This document shows, piece by piece, positions 11,263 to 22,829 of a stretch of DNA of 64,000 nt. The notes beneath the pieces are model-generated. The model was not told where the DNA came from and made no database searches. It was given only the letters and a program-made list of their open reading frames with translations. This stretch comes from Haemonchus contortus (taxonomy: Eukaryota; Nematoda; Chromadorea; Rhabditida; Trichostrongylidae). The stretch is taken from the NCBI GenBank assembly GCA_000469685.2, contig LS997564.1:24920459-24984458 (forward strand), in the 5' to 3' direction. Position 1 is the stretch's first letter; each line of letters begins with the position of its first letter. The translations under genes were made by a program, and so were the position numbers.

Positions 11263-11717
11263 TTAATTGGAACACAGTTCACGATAATTTGAGGGACCCT
11301 TTTTAGGTTGAAAAGTGAAAGGGTTGATGTAGAGGAGTGCATCGGTGGTGGAGAAAGCGAGAAAATCCTGTCTACTCGAGGCTTTTTTGCAAATAGTGGA
11401 AGTGCAGGTTGTACGAGATCATCGTGACGGTAATGGCATGTAAGGATGTTCGGACGAGATTTAACTTGCTACCATTGCTCAAAGAGAAGACTACATTGAG
11501 TCGAAAGCATCCGAAGAGCCTTTCACTGTCGCCATGGGTTATGACAAGTTGTTTCAATTTCCTACATGGGAGTTTCCTGAATCTCTGGCCCCTTATTATG
11601 CCCCCAACCATGACGTTTTCTACTTTAAAACGGCAAGTATAGTAACATAGGGGGGGCTTCGAATTTAAACTGTAGGAAAATTTCTGAAACAACTTTTATC
11701 GTGAACTGGGCCTTTAA
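11263..11717 (+). mobile_element. MITE M1 (AAAGGCACAGTTCACGAT family)
   Basis: Ends TTAATTGGAACACAGTTCACG and CGTGAACTGGGCCTTTAA form the terminal inverted repeats. The interior (blocks GGTTGTACGAGATC, TGGACGAGATTTAACTTGCT) recurs in the copy at 26971-27450. No transposase is encoded, so it is non-autonomous. Both ends carry TTAA, which may be part of the target duplication. Confidence 0.7.
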
Positions 11718-11923
11718 GTAAAATCTTCTGCGAGAATATTCACATATGTACATAAGCGGAATAACTACGATATCCACCTGACAATGAGTAATTAACCATA
11801 ACAGCTTTCTCACTGACTCCAACAGACATTTTCGAAGCCATTTTCTAAGATTATGTAACCATACTGATTCAGTCTTTCAAAAACACATACTATCTTCACC
11901 GGTTCACTACTGAGACCTCCACC

Positions 11924-12491
11924 TTAAAGGCACCATTCACAAAAAGTTAGGGTACTCTTTTTTGACGGGAATTGATAGAACTACTCTAGAATGAAGCGAT
12001 AACAACGAAAAAAGCGCAAAAAACGATGAACAAATAGAATTACAAAGGGCCAAAAAAGAGCTGGAAAGGGGGTTGGACGAGTTTCACATTGAAAGAGCGT
12101 CGGTTAGAGACGATCGGTGTCACGTTAGACGAGTGTCGAGACGACACAGTGTCATGTAATCGCGTCAGGACCCACCCTGAATTGCAAATTGGCAAATTGC
12201 CAGAGACGTAATGCAATAGCAGACAACACATTGCGTCTCTGGCAATTTGCCAATTTGCAATTCAGGGTGGGTCCTGACGCGATTACATGACACTGTGTCG
12301 TCTCGACACTCGTCTAAGGTGACATCGGTCGAGGGGCGGAGATGCGAATTACGACAACAATGGGCCCGCCACTATGCCCTGGACGTCGAAATTGCGGGAG
12401 TGAGAAGGACCCTTCTACAACCCATGGGGGCCGCTGAGTATTAATAAGGTAAGAACTCAATAACTTTTTTTATCGTGAACGGTGCCTTTAA
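11924..12491 (+). mobile_element. MITE M2 of the same family with a large internal palindrome
   Basis: It begins TTAAAGGCACCATTCAC and ends GTGAACGGTGCCTTTAA, the family terminal repeats. The central part is the palindrome at 12114-12328. There is no coding capacity. It lies between the two convergent astacin genes. Confidence 0.75.
12114..12328. repeat. Near-perfect palindrome, ~100-bp arms, 15-nt loop
   Basis: The left arm 12114-12213 is complementary to the right arm 12229-12328 with only a handful of mismatches, mostly at the outer end. The loop is 12214-12228. The DNA could extrude as a cruciform, and any transcript would fold into a long hairpin that could feed small-RNA pathways. Confidence 0.9.
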
Positions 12492-12494
12492 AAG

Positions 12495-13022
12495 CTATAC
12501 CTACGTCGCTACATTCAAACATGGAACCTTACGACAGCACTGAAACCTCAAAACCGCTATGCATCTTTATTGAAATTGTAAAAGTCTAGAAAAAAGTAAA
12601 TCAACTGTCCATGGGCCATTCTTATTGACATGTCTCGGAAGCATTGTATTCCTTTCCTGCCATTCTGCGAATCAATTATAGTTGGTAACAAAGTGTAAGA
12701 AGCTTCCTGACTCAATGATATCTACTGAACAAAAGCGTTAAAATGCTAAATCAGTCATAACACGAATGCTCATTCCAGCTTGAGGGAGCAGTATCAACAG
12801 TTCCAAATTTGTGCGAAAAAATCTATCATGATGCTACAAATAATCACCATCACCTTTGGCTGTGCGGATTGACAAGGAGTAGCTTAACGGCGAGAATGAC
12901 TCTAGGAAATGTCTGAACAGATCTAGCCTTGAAATTCTTGTCAAGTGAGACAATGCCATGATAAAGTCAGTTATGTGAAGGATAAAAGAAAAAGCTTGAT
13001 TAACTCCGATTTAGGGTTACGC
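12495..13022. other. No feature seen
   Basis: AT-rich spacer without a supported open frame, tRNA or repeat that I can recognise. Confidence 0.4.
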
Positions 13023-13023
13023 C

Positions 13024-13250
13024 TATATTCAAAATCGTAGTAGCGTATTGAATGCGTATGTTTGCGGTGGTTGCCTGATGTACAAGTCAGTTATTTTATC
13101 CTCCCAGTCGAATCTGGTACCAATTAACCGACCCCAGAGTGATGGAAGGCCTGGCTTGCCAAAACAGATATCGATTCGGGATTCGAATCTGTGACTGTGA
13201 GTAGGTGGTAGTGCGCCACATGCCACCACACCACCTCTGCCCACTAAGGT
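13024..13250 (-). repeat. tRNA-derived SINE, near full length
   Basis: Read on the minus strand it starts GGCAGAGGTGGTGTGGTGGC (A-box like), has a good B box (GATTCGAATCCC), then the family body with GGAAGGCC, GGTACCAGA, GGAGGATAAAA and the CCACCGCAAACATACGCATT block. It matches the copies at 46550 and 62292. Confidence 0.75.
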
Positions 13251-13590
13251 GAAAAGAAATAAATGGTTGGTTACGGTAGCGAGATTGCTCCGTGCGCATC
13301 TGTGAGGTCTTCAATTGACGACGGCGTTAAATCAAGGATTAGGTCAGTCGGTACTGCTACCACTGAATGGTTCCGAAGGCAAGGATGGTTAATAGCCTAT
13401 AGATCTACTGCTGCATCTAGGTTTGAAATGAGTCACGGTCAACCCTTGCGACTCACGGTTTAGTCTCATGGCTCATGCTATACTAAGCTGAAGTGTTAGA
13501 TTTCTCTCGCCAAGATTACCATTCACACCCTAGACATCGGACAGGGTGGTTGCTGATACATGAAATCCGGCATAATCAAATGTTCCCACT

Positions 13591-13732
13591 TGAAGGCACA
13601 GTTCGCGATAATTCAATGGGCGGGTATGTCAATGACTTGTCCGCCTCTCAGACTGTCTGACGTGACATCGAATGAGAGGCGGACAAGTCATTGAAATACC
13701 CGCCCATTGAATTATCGCGAATGTGCCTTTAA
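13591..13732 (+). mobile_element. MITE M3: 142-bp foldback element
   Basis: It is almost entirely palindromic: arms 13591-13650 and 13673-13732 (about 60 bp) around a 22-nt loop. Its outer ends carry the family repeat AAGGCACAGTTCGCGATAA and its complement ending in CCTTTAA. No coding capacity. Confidence 0.85.
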
Positions 13733-13734
13733 CG

Positions 13735-14169
13735 ATGCGCCGCCACATTGGAGCCATTCATTGTACACTGGAGTGCTGATGCTATTTAATTGTGAGCTAA
13801 CTAGCGATACTTTAACCAGCGATAGGATTCCATCATCGTGTGTGAAAGGTAATTTTTCGATTGAATGCCAACTAAAAGTTGATCACTTGTAGATCTTTGG
13901 GAAGTTTACTTCCACAAGAGGTAGACATTAGGACACAGAGGAAAGGGAGTGATGATCTATCAGCTACGTACAATCGTATTGAGGTTTTAGCATGATGAAC
14001 GAATTTACAAAGTATATGCAGCTTACAGTTGTTTGTGCTCTAAAAGTCCGGTAACGAAATCACAGACGATCAAGCATTTATAAAGGCACATAACCTCGTT
14101 TGTATAAACCACATCCACGAAGACAGGAGCTTTTCTTTTTGTTTATCTGTTTTAGGTGAAGCCTTTTCC
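13735..14169. other. 3' flank of astacin copy 2; no gene seen
   Basis: I looked here for the ShKT exon that copy 1 carries at its 3' end. No six-cysteine frame was found on the minus strand. Confidence 0.4.
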
Positions 14170-17100
14170 TTACACTGACCGATCCTCGAGTCTGTTTTGC
14201 TCTCGAATCGCAGGAGTAGGAGCAGCACTCATGGTGCTGAAAGTCTGATTGGTACTGCGAGTAAACGGCTTCACTGCGGTTCTCCGGGGTTCATTCGCCT
14301 TAACTAAATCGGTGCAATGCAATTTCAACGAACTCGGGCATAGTCTTTTCACAGTATTACCGTATCGGTATCGTAAGATCGTTTCTGATGCATAGATCAC
14401 ATTCCATGTTATTATAGGAACCCGATTGGTATAGGAGCGGAGTCTCGTTCCTGCATCGCTCGGAGAGCAGAATCTGAAAAATCAATAAAGAAGCAAGTAC
14501 ACAGATAGCCTAGGGATACGCAATATTCCTCTGTGATCATATTTATAGAGAAACATTACCGGTAACCAGTAAGCTGCTGCTTCCTGTTCGTCTTAATTTC
14601 AACGCCAGCGTAAGGGCAGCCGTCGATATCATGGCCTTCAGTGAAATTCAAAAACTCCACTTCAATTTCGGTTCCTTCAGGGGACTGGAAAAAGGAGCTA
14701 CAGCAGTACAGAGAAAGACAATGGTGGATGTCAGGACTTGTGGCTCATATTCTTTGAGTTTTTTTCTGGGATAATAGTTTTTCTTCATTTTGGCTGAAAC
14801 TGCACAGCGTACTCGAATCCAATAGTAGCACTTGATGTAGTTTTCCAGATAGTGATGGACAGAATAACTTCCTAGAAAATCTGTGAGTGTTCTCCAATCT
14901 TTCGATGCTTCAAGTGTCTCTCCGCATCCGGCATCAGGCTGTGATAATAAAGAACAAATAATTATAAGTATGAATAAAATGAGAGTATTCGATATATGAA
15001 ACTTTAACTGAATTTTCGCTATCGAACTCAGTTAAGAAGTGTTTTCGAACCCTCTCAGTGCATCGGTTTCCACCATATCCACCAGGACAGACGCACTTCC
15101 AGCAGTGCCGTGGATGAGGATATCCTCCATTTTCACAGGTCACAGTTGCTTTACCGTCACACCACTCTAGAAAAAATATAAAAGGAATGTTCTCTAGGCG
15201 TAGTTTCCGAAGGTAAAGCACAGATAAAGAAGAGACCCTATCAGAATGAGGGAAAACGTGCTTCCTTGCTGCTTTCAAATATGCCCCCAAATCACTATAA
15301 CTTTCACTTAAACTAACTATTGCATCCATAGAGCTCGTTCAGCATTAAGACGTCGATGAAGGAGACGAATGGCGACCCCAGAGTTTCTCGATAGTTTTTG
15401 TCGAAAGGCACAAGCGTCGGCTGTTGACGGTTGATAGCACCACTGTTAACGGATATTTATGAGGCCAGAGATGAAAGCTCATTACAGTCAATATCGTGCG
15501 TAAGCCTATTTAAAAATCACACAGTTCAAGTGCGCACGTTAAGGAACACCAGTCGCCGTTTGAGCAATGCAAAAAACGAAGGAAAATCTTGAATATATAT
15601 TCGGTCTCTCAGTATTTGAAATATTTAAGAATCTCAATATTCGGACAATATTTAAAAATATTTAAACTGACTCTGATTGGCCGTAGTTCATAACGCTACC
15701 GTAGTCGAAGTCCAGGTTAAAGTTATCATTCGTTTCTAGCGTCTGCTTCGCGTACTGACTTCGCCATGAAAACTGCAAACGAATATTGTCGCTAGCGATT
15801 CTGTTGATTTCATCCTCGTTTTCTTGACCGCACCTGTATATTCTGTAAGTTTACAACAACATATTCATCGCGGTCGTGTCTGGACATGGTGTGGTAGAAC
15901 CCGAGAGTATGACCTATCTCATGGGCGGCGGCGTTTTCACATCCGTCTGGCAGTGATATTTGCTGGAGACCTCCTGTCTTACCTAGACTTGACCAGCATC
16001 CCTCCAAGGCTTGCACTATTAGCCGATCTTTGGCTGGAAATATTCATGTGTGGTCCCCGAGCAGACTTCATGCTGTTAGAAAAATAAAATGCAAAACATT
16101 CTACATTTAATGGAAATTTGATGGGGATCTATTGCAAAGATTGTATTAGTCCCAGTGATCTCGGCAGAGGTTCGTTATGAAAAATGTCGTTGCTCAATAA
16201 TACCACTTGCAATTCTGACCGAGAATGTTCACGTGTGTATTTTTGAGCGTATCATGTACAGTAATCTATTTCGTCATGTGTGCGATCACCTGTGCTGTGA
16301 GGTTCATATCGGAATTCAACACATGTGTCTTTTGTCCACTGCTCCGCTGCTTTCCGAAAAGTCTTTTGTGCATCTCTGCCTGCAATTCTTTCTTGTTATC
16401 CGCACAGCTGACCAACAGAATACTTTTACCTTACTCAGAGTATTGTTGAAGGCGTAGCTTACACCATCAGTCCAAAGCTTCACGCCGTCACGATCTCTAA
16501 TGGCTTGACGCTCAATACGGTTGGATCTTCCAATCTGTTCATAAACATTGAAGATGGTCTCAGCCTGCACCCTTAAACATGCATTTTTTCTAATAGACAG
16601 CTCGTTTTAATTATTAAATCTTACTTAGTGAGCAGAATGTCACCCTCGAACAGTTCCATGTCGATTTTGCTTTTTTCGTTCATGTCGTATATAGAGTATT
16701 GCTTCGCATCAATGTGATCGTGATTGCCTTTTGACGGCGTCTGCTAGTCGCGCATAAAGTGAAAAATTAAAACAAAAAATATATGAATGACTATAATGAT
16801 GGATAATGATGGCTTCGAAATAACATTTGCTATCGCTTGAAAGCTTCCTTCATTGCTCAATTGTCATCTCTACATAGCTCACGGATACATGTTGGTGCCC
16901 CTAAAAAACTCCACAACTCTCCCACTACTCATTGTGCAAACAGATGAATCCAAGTCTCTATTTGTTTTCCTTTTTTCCTGCTATTAGCTTCATCCATTTG
17001 AGCACTGAGAGATGCATACGCCATTGAGGGAGCAGAGGATCAAAGTGATCGATTGATACCTGATGACCTTTTTCAAGTGAAGCATTTGTCTCCGCTGGGA

Positions 17101-17379
17101 CGTTCGACGTTCTCAGTACATCAATTTCTCTTCCTCCGGTCCCGTCCATGATGTTCAATGCCGTCCCGCTGAAGAGCTGTAATAATAGTTACATTTCAAG
17201 CCTTGTCGTGAGTCTAGTCCAGTCTGAAGTCATGTTGTGGCAATGACAATCAAAAAGATGAAGCTACAAACAAGCAAAAACAAATGATTGCTGAACAAAA
17301 CCTCTTCATTATTCGTGACGGTGGTGCTATGGCCATTAACATTACCAAAAGAAAGGAAGAATACTAACATTAACCTCAT
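14170..17379 (-). CDS. Astacin (M12A) zinc metalloprotease copy 2, apparently intact
   Basis: Secreted metalloprotease, about 525 residues. Exons on the minus strand: signal peptide 17379-17302 (MRLMLVFFLSFGNVNG, start supported by TTTCAG 1 nt upstream); propeptide 17176-17060 and 16743-16625 (aspartate-switch motif ELFEGDI); 16571-16435; catalytic 16379-16290, 16033-15834 (zinc-binding HEIGHTLGFYHTMSRHDRD) and 15772-15668 (Met-turn SVMNY); 15442-15318; EGF-like 15166-15051; CUB 14938-14813, 14684-14560 and 14473-14361; Thr/Pro-rich tail 14303-14170 ending SV and TAA. Most exon lengths equal those of copy 1; the fifth exon is 90 nt against 132. Unlike copy 1 it has no C-terminal ShKT domain: the first ShKT Cys codon is replaced. 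The 15668/15442 junction is unresolved. Astacins of parasitic nematodes are commonly secreted, acting in moulting or host-tissue penetration; the specific role here is unknown. Confidence 0.85.
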
Positions 17380-17380
17380 C

Positions 17381-17386
17381 CTGAAA
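17381..17386 (-). promoter_or_regulatory. Probable spliced-leader acceptor of astacin copy 2
   Basis: On the minus strand AATTTCAG|G precedes the ATG, leaving a 1-nt leader. This matches the arrangement at copy 1 and fixes the start codon choice. Confidence 0.55.
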
Positions 17387-17778
17387 TTCCGATTATCTCT
17401 CAGGCGATATCGCCGAAACGTTAGCAAATAAAAATTTTTATAACAACCTCGTGGGAGTTTCAAGCAAGATCAACATCAATTTATATAGAATCTTTCACGC
17501 TCCAGAGTTGCAAGAACTTTCTTGTCAACCTTGAATGAAGTTAAGGCTAGGGAGTTCTCTATATGAATAATGTATTGGACGAGTTAATCTATTCGATATA
17601 ATTTTGGGCAGTCACATATTCAAATTCGGTCTGGATAAAGTATTAATGAACTAACTGCATGTTATACTTCAGGAGAGAGGAAAACAGGCCCTCCCGACTC
17701 CTCTTTTAAAGAGACATTGTGAAAGTCAATGACGCACAGTATTTGATCTGGAATGACTGAGAAAACAATGTTCCATTT

Positions 17779-17985
17779 TCACATATGCGGCCAAAAGGAT
17801 CTTTTTGGATGACGTGCCTTTTGCATGCCTTTCTTTTGCAAGATCTCTCGCATTTTCTCTATGTCGCAATGGGTGTACCAGCTTTCATAACGACTAATGT
17901 AAAATGAACTGCAATACTCATCGGTCTCCATTAAACAAGCGCAGAGATAGTTCAGGGAACTTGGGGCAGCCGTGGAAGGCAGGAT
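17779..17985 (-). other. Unrecognised cysteine-containing open frame, possible exon
   Basis: A minus-strand frame of about 68 codons without an initial ATG ends at TGA 17781-17779. It includes NYLCACLMETDEYC and WYTHCDIEKMREILQKKG. The composition looks protein-like (Cys, Trp and Tyr present, few rare residues), but I recognise no domain and find no partner exons. Confidence 0.2.
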
Positions 17986-18482
17986 CTTCCGATGCTGGTG
18001 ACCGGCTTTTCAGATTTCGGTGGCTTCCCTTTTTTCATTAACAACCTTGTGTCTTATTGAGTAAACTGCTAACGCAATGAATTCTGGGCCAGTTGAGGTG
18101 CAGAGTCAACGCTCCGAGCTTCATCTGCATTCCAATAACGACGTGGTAGCTGAGGTAGTTTCTCAAGGATACTCAATAACCTGTATCTCCGATCCAACCT
18201 GAGGAGTCGATGCCAATAAAATCAGTAATTCGAGAAGATAAGGCAGAGATGCCTGTGCGTAGAAATTGTGTGAAGCACATGCCACGCTGTGAAAGTAGCT
18301 GTCTCCCTATTAGGGATAAGGATAGGTTAGCAGAAAGGTCTTGTGAGGAAGGAGCAACAACGTTGTAGAGGTGAATAGGTGCATGAGATTTGTCTTCCTC
18401 TACTGCTCCAAAAGAACAGAAGCTTACTCTTGTTTTCTCTAACAAGGTAAGAATACTTTGTCGCAGTGGTTTTTCAAGATAA

Positions 18483-18594
18483 GACGTATGCCACCGTAGG
18501 TGGTTTTGAACGCTGAACTCACGTCTATGTTCCGAACGTAGACGTATGCCAAGGTGGTTCTGAACGCTGGACTCACTTCTACGTTCCGATTTTT
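18483..18594. repeat. Diverged tandem duplication, ~57-bp unit
   Basis: Two adjacent units begin AGACGTATGCCA and contain GGTGGTT(T/C)TGAACGCTG and ACTCAC. The second has lost a few bases. Confidence 0.65.
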
Positions 18595-20174
18595 GGAATA
18601 AAGTTGCGGGCCGATTCCTTTATGTGCCATAACACTGTACTGAAGAGATCACCGAACCGAACAAAGCCGTATATGTGCAACGGTGGCGAAGCTATAGGAT
18701 AGTGGACTGGTAGGCATGTCATCAAGGTTGGATTACTTGATGCGCTCGTTTTGCTTTTCCATGAAATGTTTCTTAAACGCTTGTGAAACGTTTTTGCATT
18801 CGATAATGGTCAACTGCGAAGGTAGCCCACATTTCAGGATCCCAGGGAATAGTAATGTAGTGAAACTTTTTACCATATACTAGATAGATACGCCTTTCTA
18901 CTATGGCACTCAAGATAGTGTTTCGAAATTTTCGGCAGCTCCTAGCGCTCGAGGTAGAGGGCGATCGAATGAGCCACCCCCTTCTGATTAGAATCCTCTC
19001 CGGTAGGGATACAGTCTTCACATTCGAGCAATACTGTACGCACTTTTAAGGAATTGGACCAGGCTGACTGGCATTTAAAGAAATGCTATGGAGTGATAGT
19101 TGATCGATTTATGTGCACACATGATAACAACTAATTGTCAAGAAACTCCTTCTCGAGGTAGACGTGGGTAAAGCGATGGGAAACGATACAACGGCTGGAC
19201 TCAGCTTCAAACCCATCTACAACTTGCTTTGAATTTGACCTCGTGAGGACTTCGGTGTTGATTTTAAGCGTCAACCAGTGGAAGTGACTGTCGTACCGGA
19301 TTCACATTGATTTTACGATAGCTTATCCTTCCAACTTATAAGCTAACCTCCAGACGCAGATAGAGCGCTCCGCTTGATTTGCACTCGATAGTTACAACCA
19401 GATATGACATGACATTTAGTCGAATGCAGAGTAATTCGAATGTTCATAGTGTCTCTCACCCATCCTTTTCTTCCGTAGATGGCACAGAATCCTTTTGGCA
19501 CTCGAACTATAGTAGGCTATGAACTCTTCTACCAGCGCCATAAAATTGAAGCTCATGGGCCAGATCACAAAGTTGGAGGCTGTCACTTTGGATCCTCTGT
19601 ATCCCCGCAGCGAGCAAGGTTCCTCGCAATGGGAGATTCATCGTGCTGTTATCATCGGCGACCGCAGGGGTTCACTGTGAACGCCCTTTATGCACTCTTC
19701 CTCCTCGCAGTGGATAACGAGCTTGTTTACATATCATGGAATACTTTGATAGTAACATATTGAAGAGTGTTTTATTCGATTCCCTATTATATTCTTTCCT
19801 CGAAGCCTTCAAGGAGGCCTCTTCTGCTTGAATGAGGCTCCACCTATTCGGCCGATGAGGTGCGAAAAAACTGCCTTTGTGGCATATTTTTAAGTTAAGT
19901 GCACGAAATGGAGCTAGTTCCGTAGATGGCCAATATTGAACCCAGAAAGTTTTACAAGCGTTTGGGGTGCATTTTATAGGGAGATAACTACCTCTATTAT
20001 AAGATAAATACATGTGCACAGCTGTCGCTGTTTTCGTGAAGGGACCCTAGTCGGAAAGTCTGATTGTCAAACAAACATTTCCACAGCTACTTCTGCCGTC
20101 ATTACGAAACACTGGATAGAAATGCAAGAAATCTTCCAGTTAGCAAAACGGGCATTATTTCATGCAATTGGACA

Positions 20175-20515
20175 CGTTGAAAAGAACGTGCAGCAGGAAA
20201 TGATGATGTTCAGTGGTAGGAGATACAGAATAGGTATTCAATCGATACCCGAGCGAAATCCACACTGATACACGCCGGTAACCACCAAGTTTATCAGTAA
20301 CACGCTTCCAAACCTCAAACTTGGGTAATTAAACCCTTAATAAAAACAACAAAGAAAATTCCTACTACCATCAAAAGAAAAAGTAAGAAAAATATCGTGT
20401 CGTTGTCCTCTGCGTCCATATTTCACATCCACGTTTGGCGCGCGATCGGCAGATCACGTTTTCATCAATGCCGTGTTGATCTTGACGACGTTATCGTCAG
20501 AAAATAAAGAAACAT
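20175..20515 (-). repeat. Dispersed repeat, inverted copy of 38470-38790
   Basis: The reverse complement aligns with 38470-38790 over its length (shared blocks GATCGCGCGCCAAA, TTACCCAAGTTTGAGG, TTTGGAAGCGTGTTA, GATAAACTTGGTGGTTAC). No open frame is shared by both copies, so this is probably a non-coding part of a mobile element. Confidence 0.65.
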
Positions 20516-20689
20516 CCTCCAACAAGGCCTGAATCTCAGAAAAACAGAAGTAATGAGCAAGTGCTCACAAGGGCTGGGCACGGCTAAGTTCAGAGAAGTT
20601 CCTTCCTTGATGTGCGGGGAATGCATTCAAATGGAACGACGATTTCAAGAAATATATGACTGGAATCGAAATTTTTTACAACGGAAGAA

Positions 20690-21185
20690 AAACGTAGCCA
20701 GAGTCCGCAGAGGAAATGTGATAAAATCCTCAAAGTGGGCGGGATTTACACCACGATGTGAGTGGCTAGGCTGAATATTCATAACTCTTCAAAAATGTTC
20801 TTTAACGCGAGAAAAAGTAGCCAGAGAGAGCTGAAGTAAAGTGGTCAAATTCTCGAAGGGAGCGGGCCTACATTTTGTGGGTCGAAATAGGGTGACTTTG
20901 TTCAGTTTCACAGCGCGAGAAAAAGGTGGTGGGAGGTATGAAAGAACTTTAGTCAATTTCTTAAGTTGGGCAGGGTTTGCATGATGTGGCTGGGGCTAAA
21001 ATAAAAATATATAACTTCTTGAAGAAATGTTCTAGTACGCGGAAAAAGATGGTTCGAAGCTATCGGAAAAATGTTTCCGAATCTCCAAAGTGCGCGGGAC
21101 CTGTACGAGGTGTCTGAGATCAAGAATGGACAACTCTGTTCAAAGGTTTTACAGTGCGGGAAAAAGTGGTTGGGGGCTAAAGAAG
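20690..21185 (+). repeat. Diverged tandem array, ~105-127-bp units
   Basis: The motif GCG-(A)GAAAAA-GTGG/GTAGCC recurs near 20683, 20807, 20913, 21038 and 21151, each followed by a CTCAAAGTG.GCGGG or TAAGTTGGGCAGGG block and a 'TGTTC' block. Spacing varies from 106 to 127 bp and copies are strongly diverged, as in an old satellite. Confidence 0.6.
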
Positions 21186-21429
21186 AGATTCAAAGCAGTT
21201 GCGTAAGTATGAAATAACAAAACAATAAATTTAAAACTAGTTGGCGGAAACTATTACTATTACCATCATTAACAACAGACAGAACCTATCCGTTGTTAGT
21301 AATAGTGGTGTTGTTGCCATTCAGTGACACCCTGGGATCCTCTTTCCAATTCCCATTCTTTTCTCGGATCAGATGTCAACTTTCTTTCCTCTTTCTTTAG
21401 CAATTCCCAGTGGCCAGGTAGGACTCTCT

Positions 21430-21590
21430 TAGCCGACCAACTCCTCTCCTTCGAACGGCACTAACAGTGGTTCGCAATGCTCTACGTGCACGTGAAACAA
21501 TGCTGTGAGCGATACCGAGCTCCTAAGCTACACTCGTCATGGTTCGGCATTCTTCGAGCTTTCCGATGATCCCTCCTCGTGTGCATTCAG
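21430..21590 (-). pseudogene. Tc1-like transposase fragment (N-terminal HTH region)
   Basis: On the minus strand a frame reads RGGIIGKLEECRTMTSVA, a stop, then ELGIAHSIVSRARRALRTT, resembling the first helix-turn-helix of Tc1-type transposases (GRIIGKLEEG...IVSRAW pattern). The rest of the transposase is not recognisable in the flanks, and stops interrupt it. Confidence 0.5.
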
Positions 21591-21607
21591 GTGATGTCTG
21601 TGAGACA

Positions 21608-21646
21608 TGATGTATAGAAGGATCTATAGAAGGATGTATAGAAGGA
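21608..21646 (+). repeat. 12-bp tandem repeat (TATAGAAGGATC-like), about three copies
   Basis: TATAGAAGGATC, TATAGAAGGATG and TATAGAAGGACC follow each other directly. Confidence 0.8.
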
Positions 21647-21939
21647 CCACAGTATCTTGTAGCTACTTGATGATTGGCAATTTTTTCACTGTTCACTTAT
21701 CAACTGCAACGATTTGCGTGGCGCAGCTATAGTTCGCGCCTTATTTGAACTATTCCTCCACGAAGGAAAGTCCAGCTTCCTGTGCAGACGATATAGGTCT
21801 GGCTAAGTACTCCAACACTGTCATTTATTTCTACCCAGTCCTTAATGTTTTATTTCACACTCTTACACTCCTATATTTTACACTTCACTTTTATTTTCAC
21901 TTTACATTCATCCGTCCCTAAGTTTTGCACACCAGTGCA

Positions 21940-22110
21940 GAAAAGTGACCGCAGCTGCAAAAAGACTAACAGAAATTAAGAGAATAGGTGTAAAATATCG
22001 CCTCATCACTCGGCGATCAGTTGATTGCGTGAAGAGCGGTGGATCCTTGCGCGAATATTTCAATCTGTACCGCCTCTACAGCTCGTGTGATATAACATCT
22101 GTCCATGAGC
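21940..22110 (+). mobile_element. Internal fragment of the AAAGGCAC MITE family
   Basis: The block ATCGCCTCATCACTCGGCGATC and its surroundings match the interior of MITE M6 (29090-29215). No terminal repeats are seen here, so it is a truncated copy. Confidence 0.55.
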
Positions 22111-22119
22111 GTGGCATCC

Positions 22120-22705
22120 GATCGGCCCGGTAACGGGGTTCCTAGTATGCCCCAGCTCTTGGATTTTTGGAGCCGACAGCTTCCTTTCTGCTACCCTGGG
22201 GGCCACTGCGTTTTCAGAAGGGAAATCTATGAGAACATTTTTATTGTGATCTGGTCTTTAAGATCACAGGTACTAAGTGGATCAGATTTTCGAGTGGAGA
22301 AGGTATTCCAGCGAACCGCTATCATTTGTACCATGTGGAGCTTTCAGACGTGTTTAATTGTGTAGTCTTGAAATTTTTTTTATTTCTGAATGTTATCTGT
22401 TATTCTGTCTTTCGACTTATTCTCAATTCCACAAAATGGAAAACACTTGTGGCGCTGGAGAGCATCATTGCTGTTCATCGCTGGAATCATTTTTTGGAAA
22501 ACTCAATGCAGTTGAGTTTCTGTTGCAGCTTGTGAACTTTTTTATCCTAAGAACTTGAAAGTTGAGAACCTTTTTTTGGGCCAGTCTAGAGACTCTCAAC
22601 AAGTAGGAGAATGTTACTCATTTGTTTCCCGTTAGTCCATTTCCACTCTAGTTTTTCTGATTGTTTCTTTGCCATAAAAAAGTAGTGATCATGAAATTTT
22701 ATCGT
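22120..22705. other. No feature seen
   Basis: T-rich stretch. Overlapping open frames near 22105-22558 are compositionally biased and have no domain similarity that I recognise. Confidence 0.35.
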
Positions 22706-22714
22706 TCAAAGAGC

Positions 22715-22825
22715 TTCAGACCAATCAACTGATCCATGGGAAGGAAGGCTTGGTTGGACTAGCGTATATCGATCCCGGTCTCGAACCCGTGACCATGCGT
22801 CCACCACTTCCTCCTTACAATTACC
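22715..22825 (-). repeat. Head fragment of tRNA-derived SINE
   Basis: On the minus strand a B box GGTTCGAGACC is followed by GATCGATATACGC and CCAACCAAGCCTTCC, as in the full copies. The 3' tail is missing. Confidence 0.6.
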
Positions 22826-22829
22826 ATAA

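Larger units (their letters stand above)
17480..20174. other. Gene-poor stretch
   Basis: Upstream of astacin copy 2. Apart from the frame at 17779-17985 and the tandem duplication at 18483-18594, I recognise nothing. Several open frames of 60-115 codons (about 18173-18445 minus, 19479-19763 plus, 19672-20019 minus) have no family signature or splice context. Confidence 0.4.
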
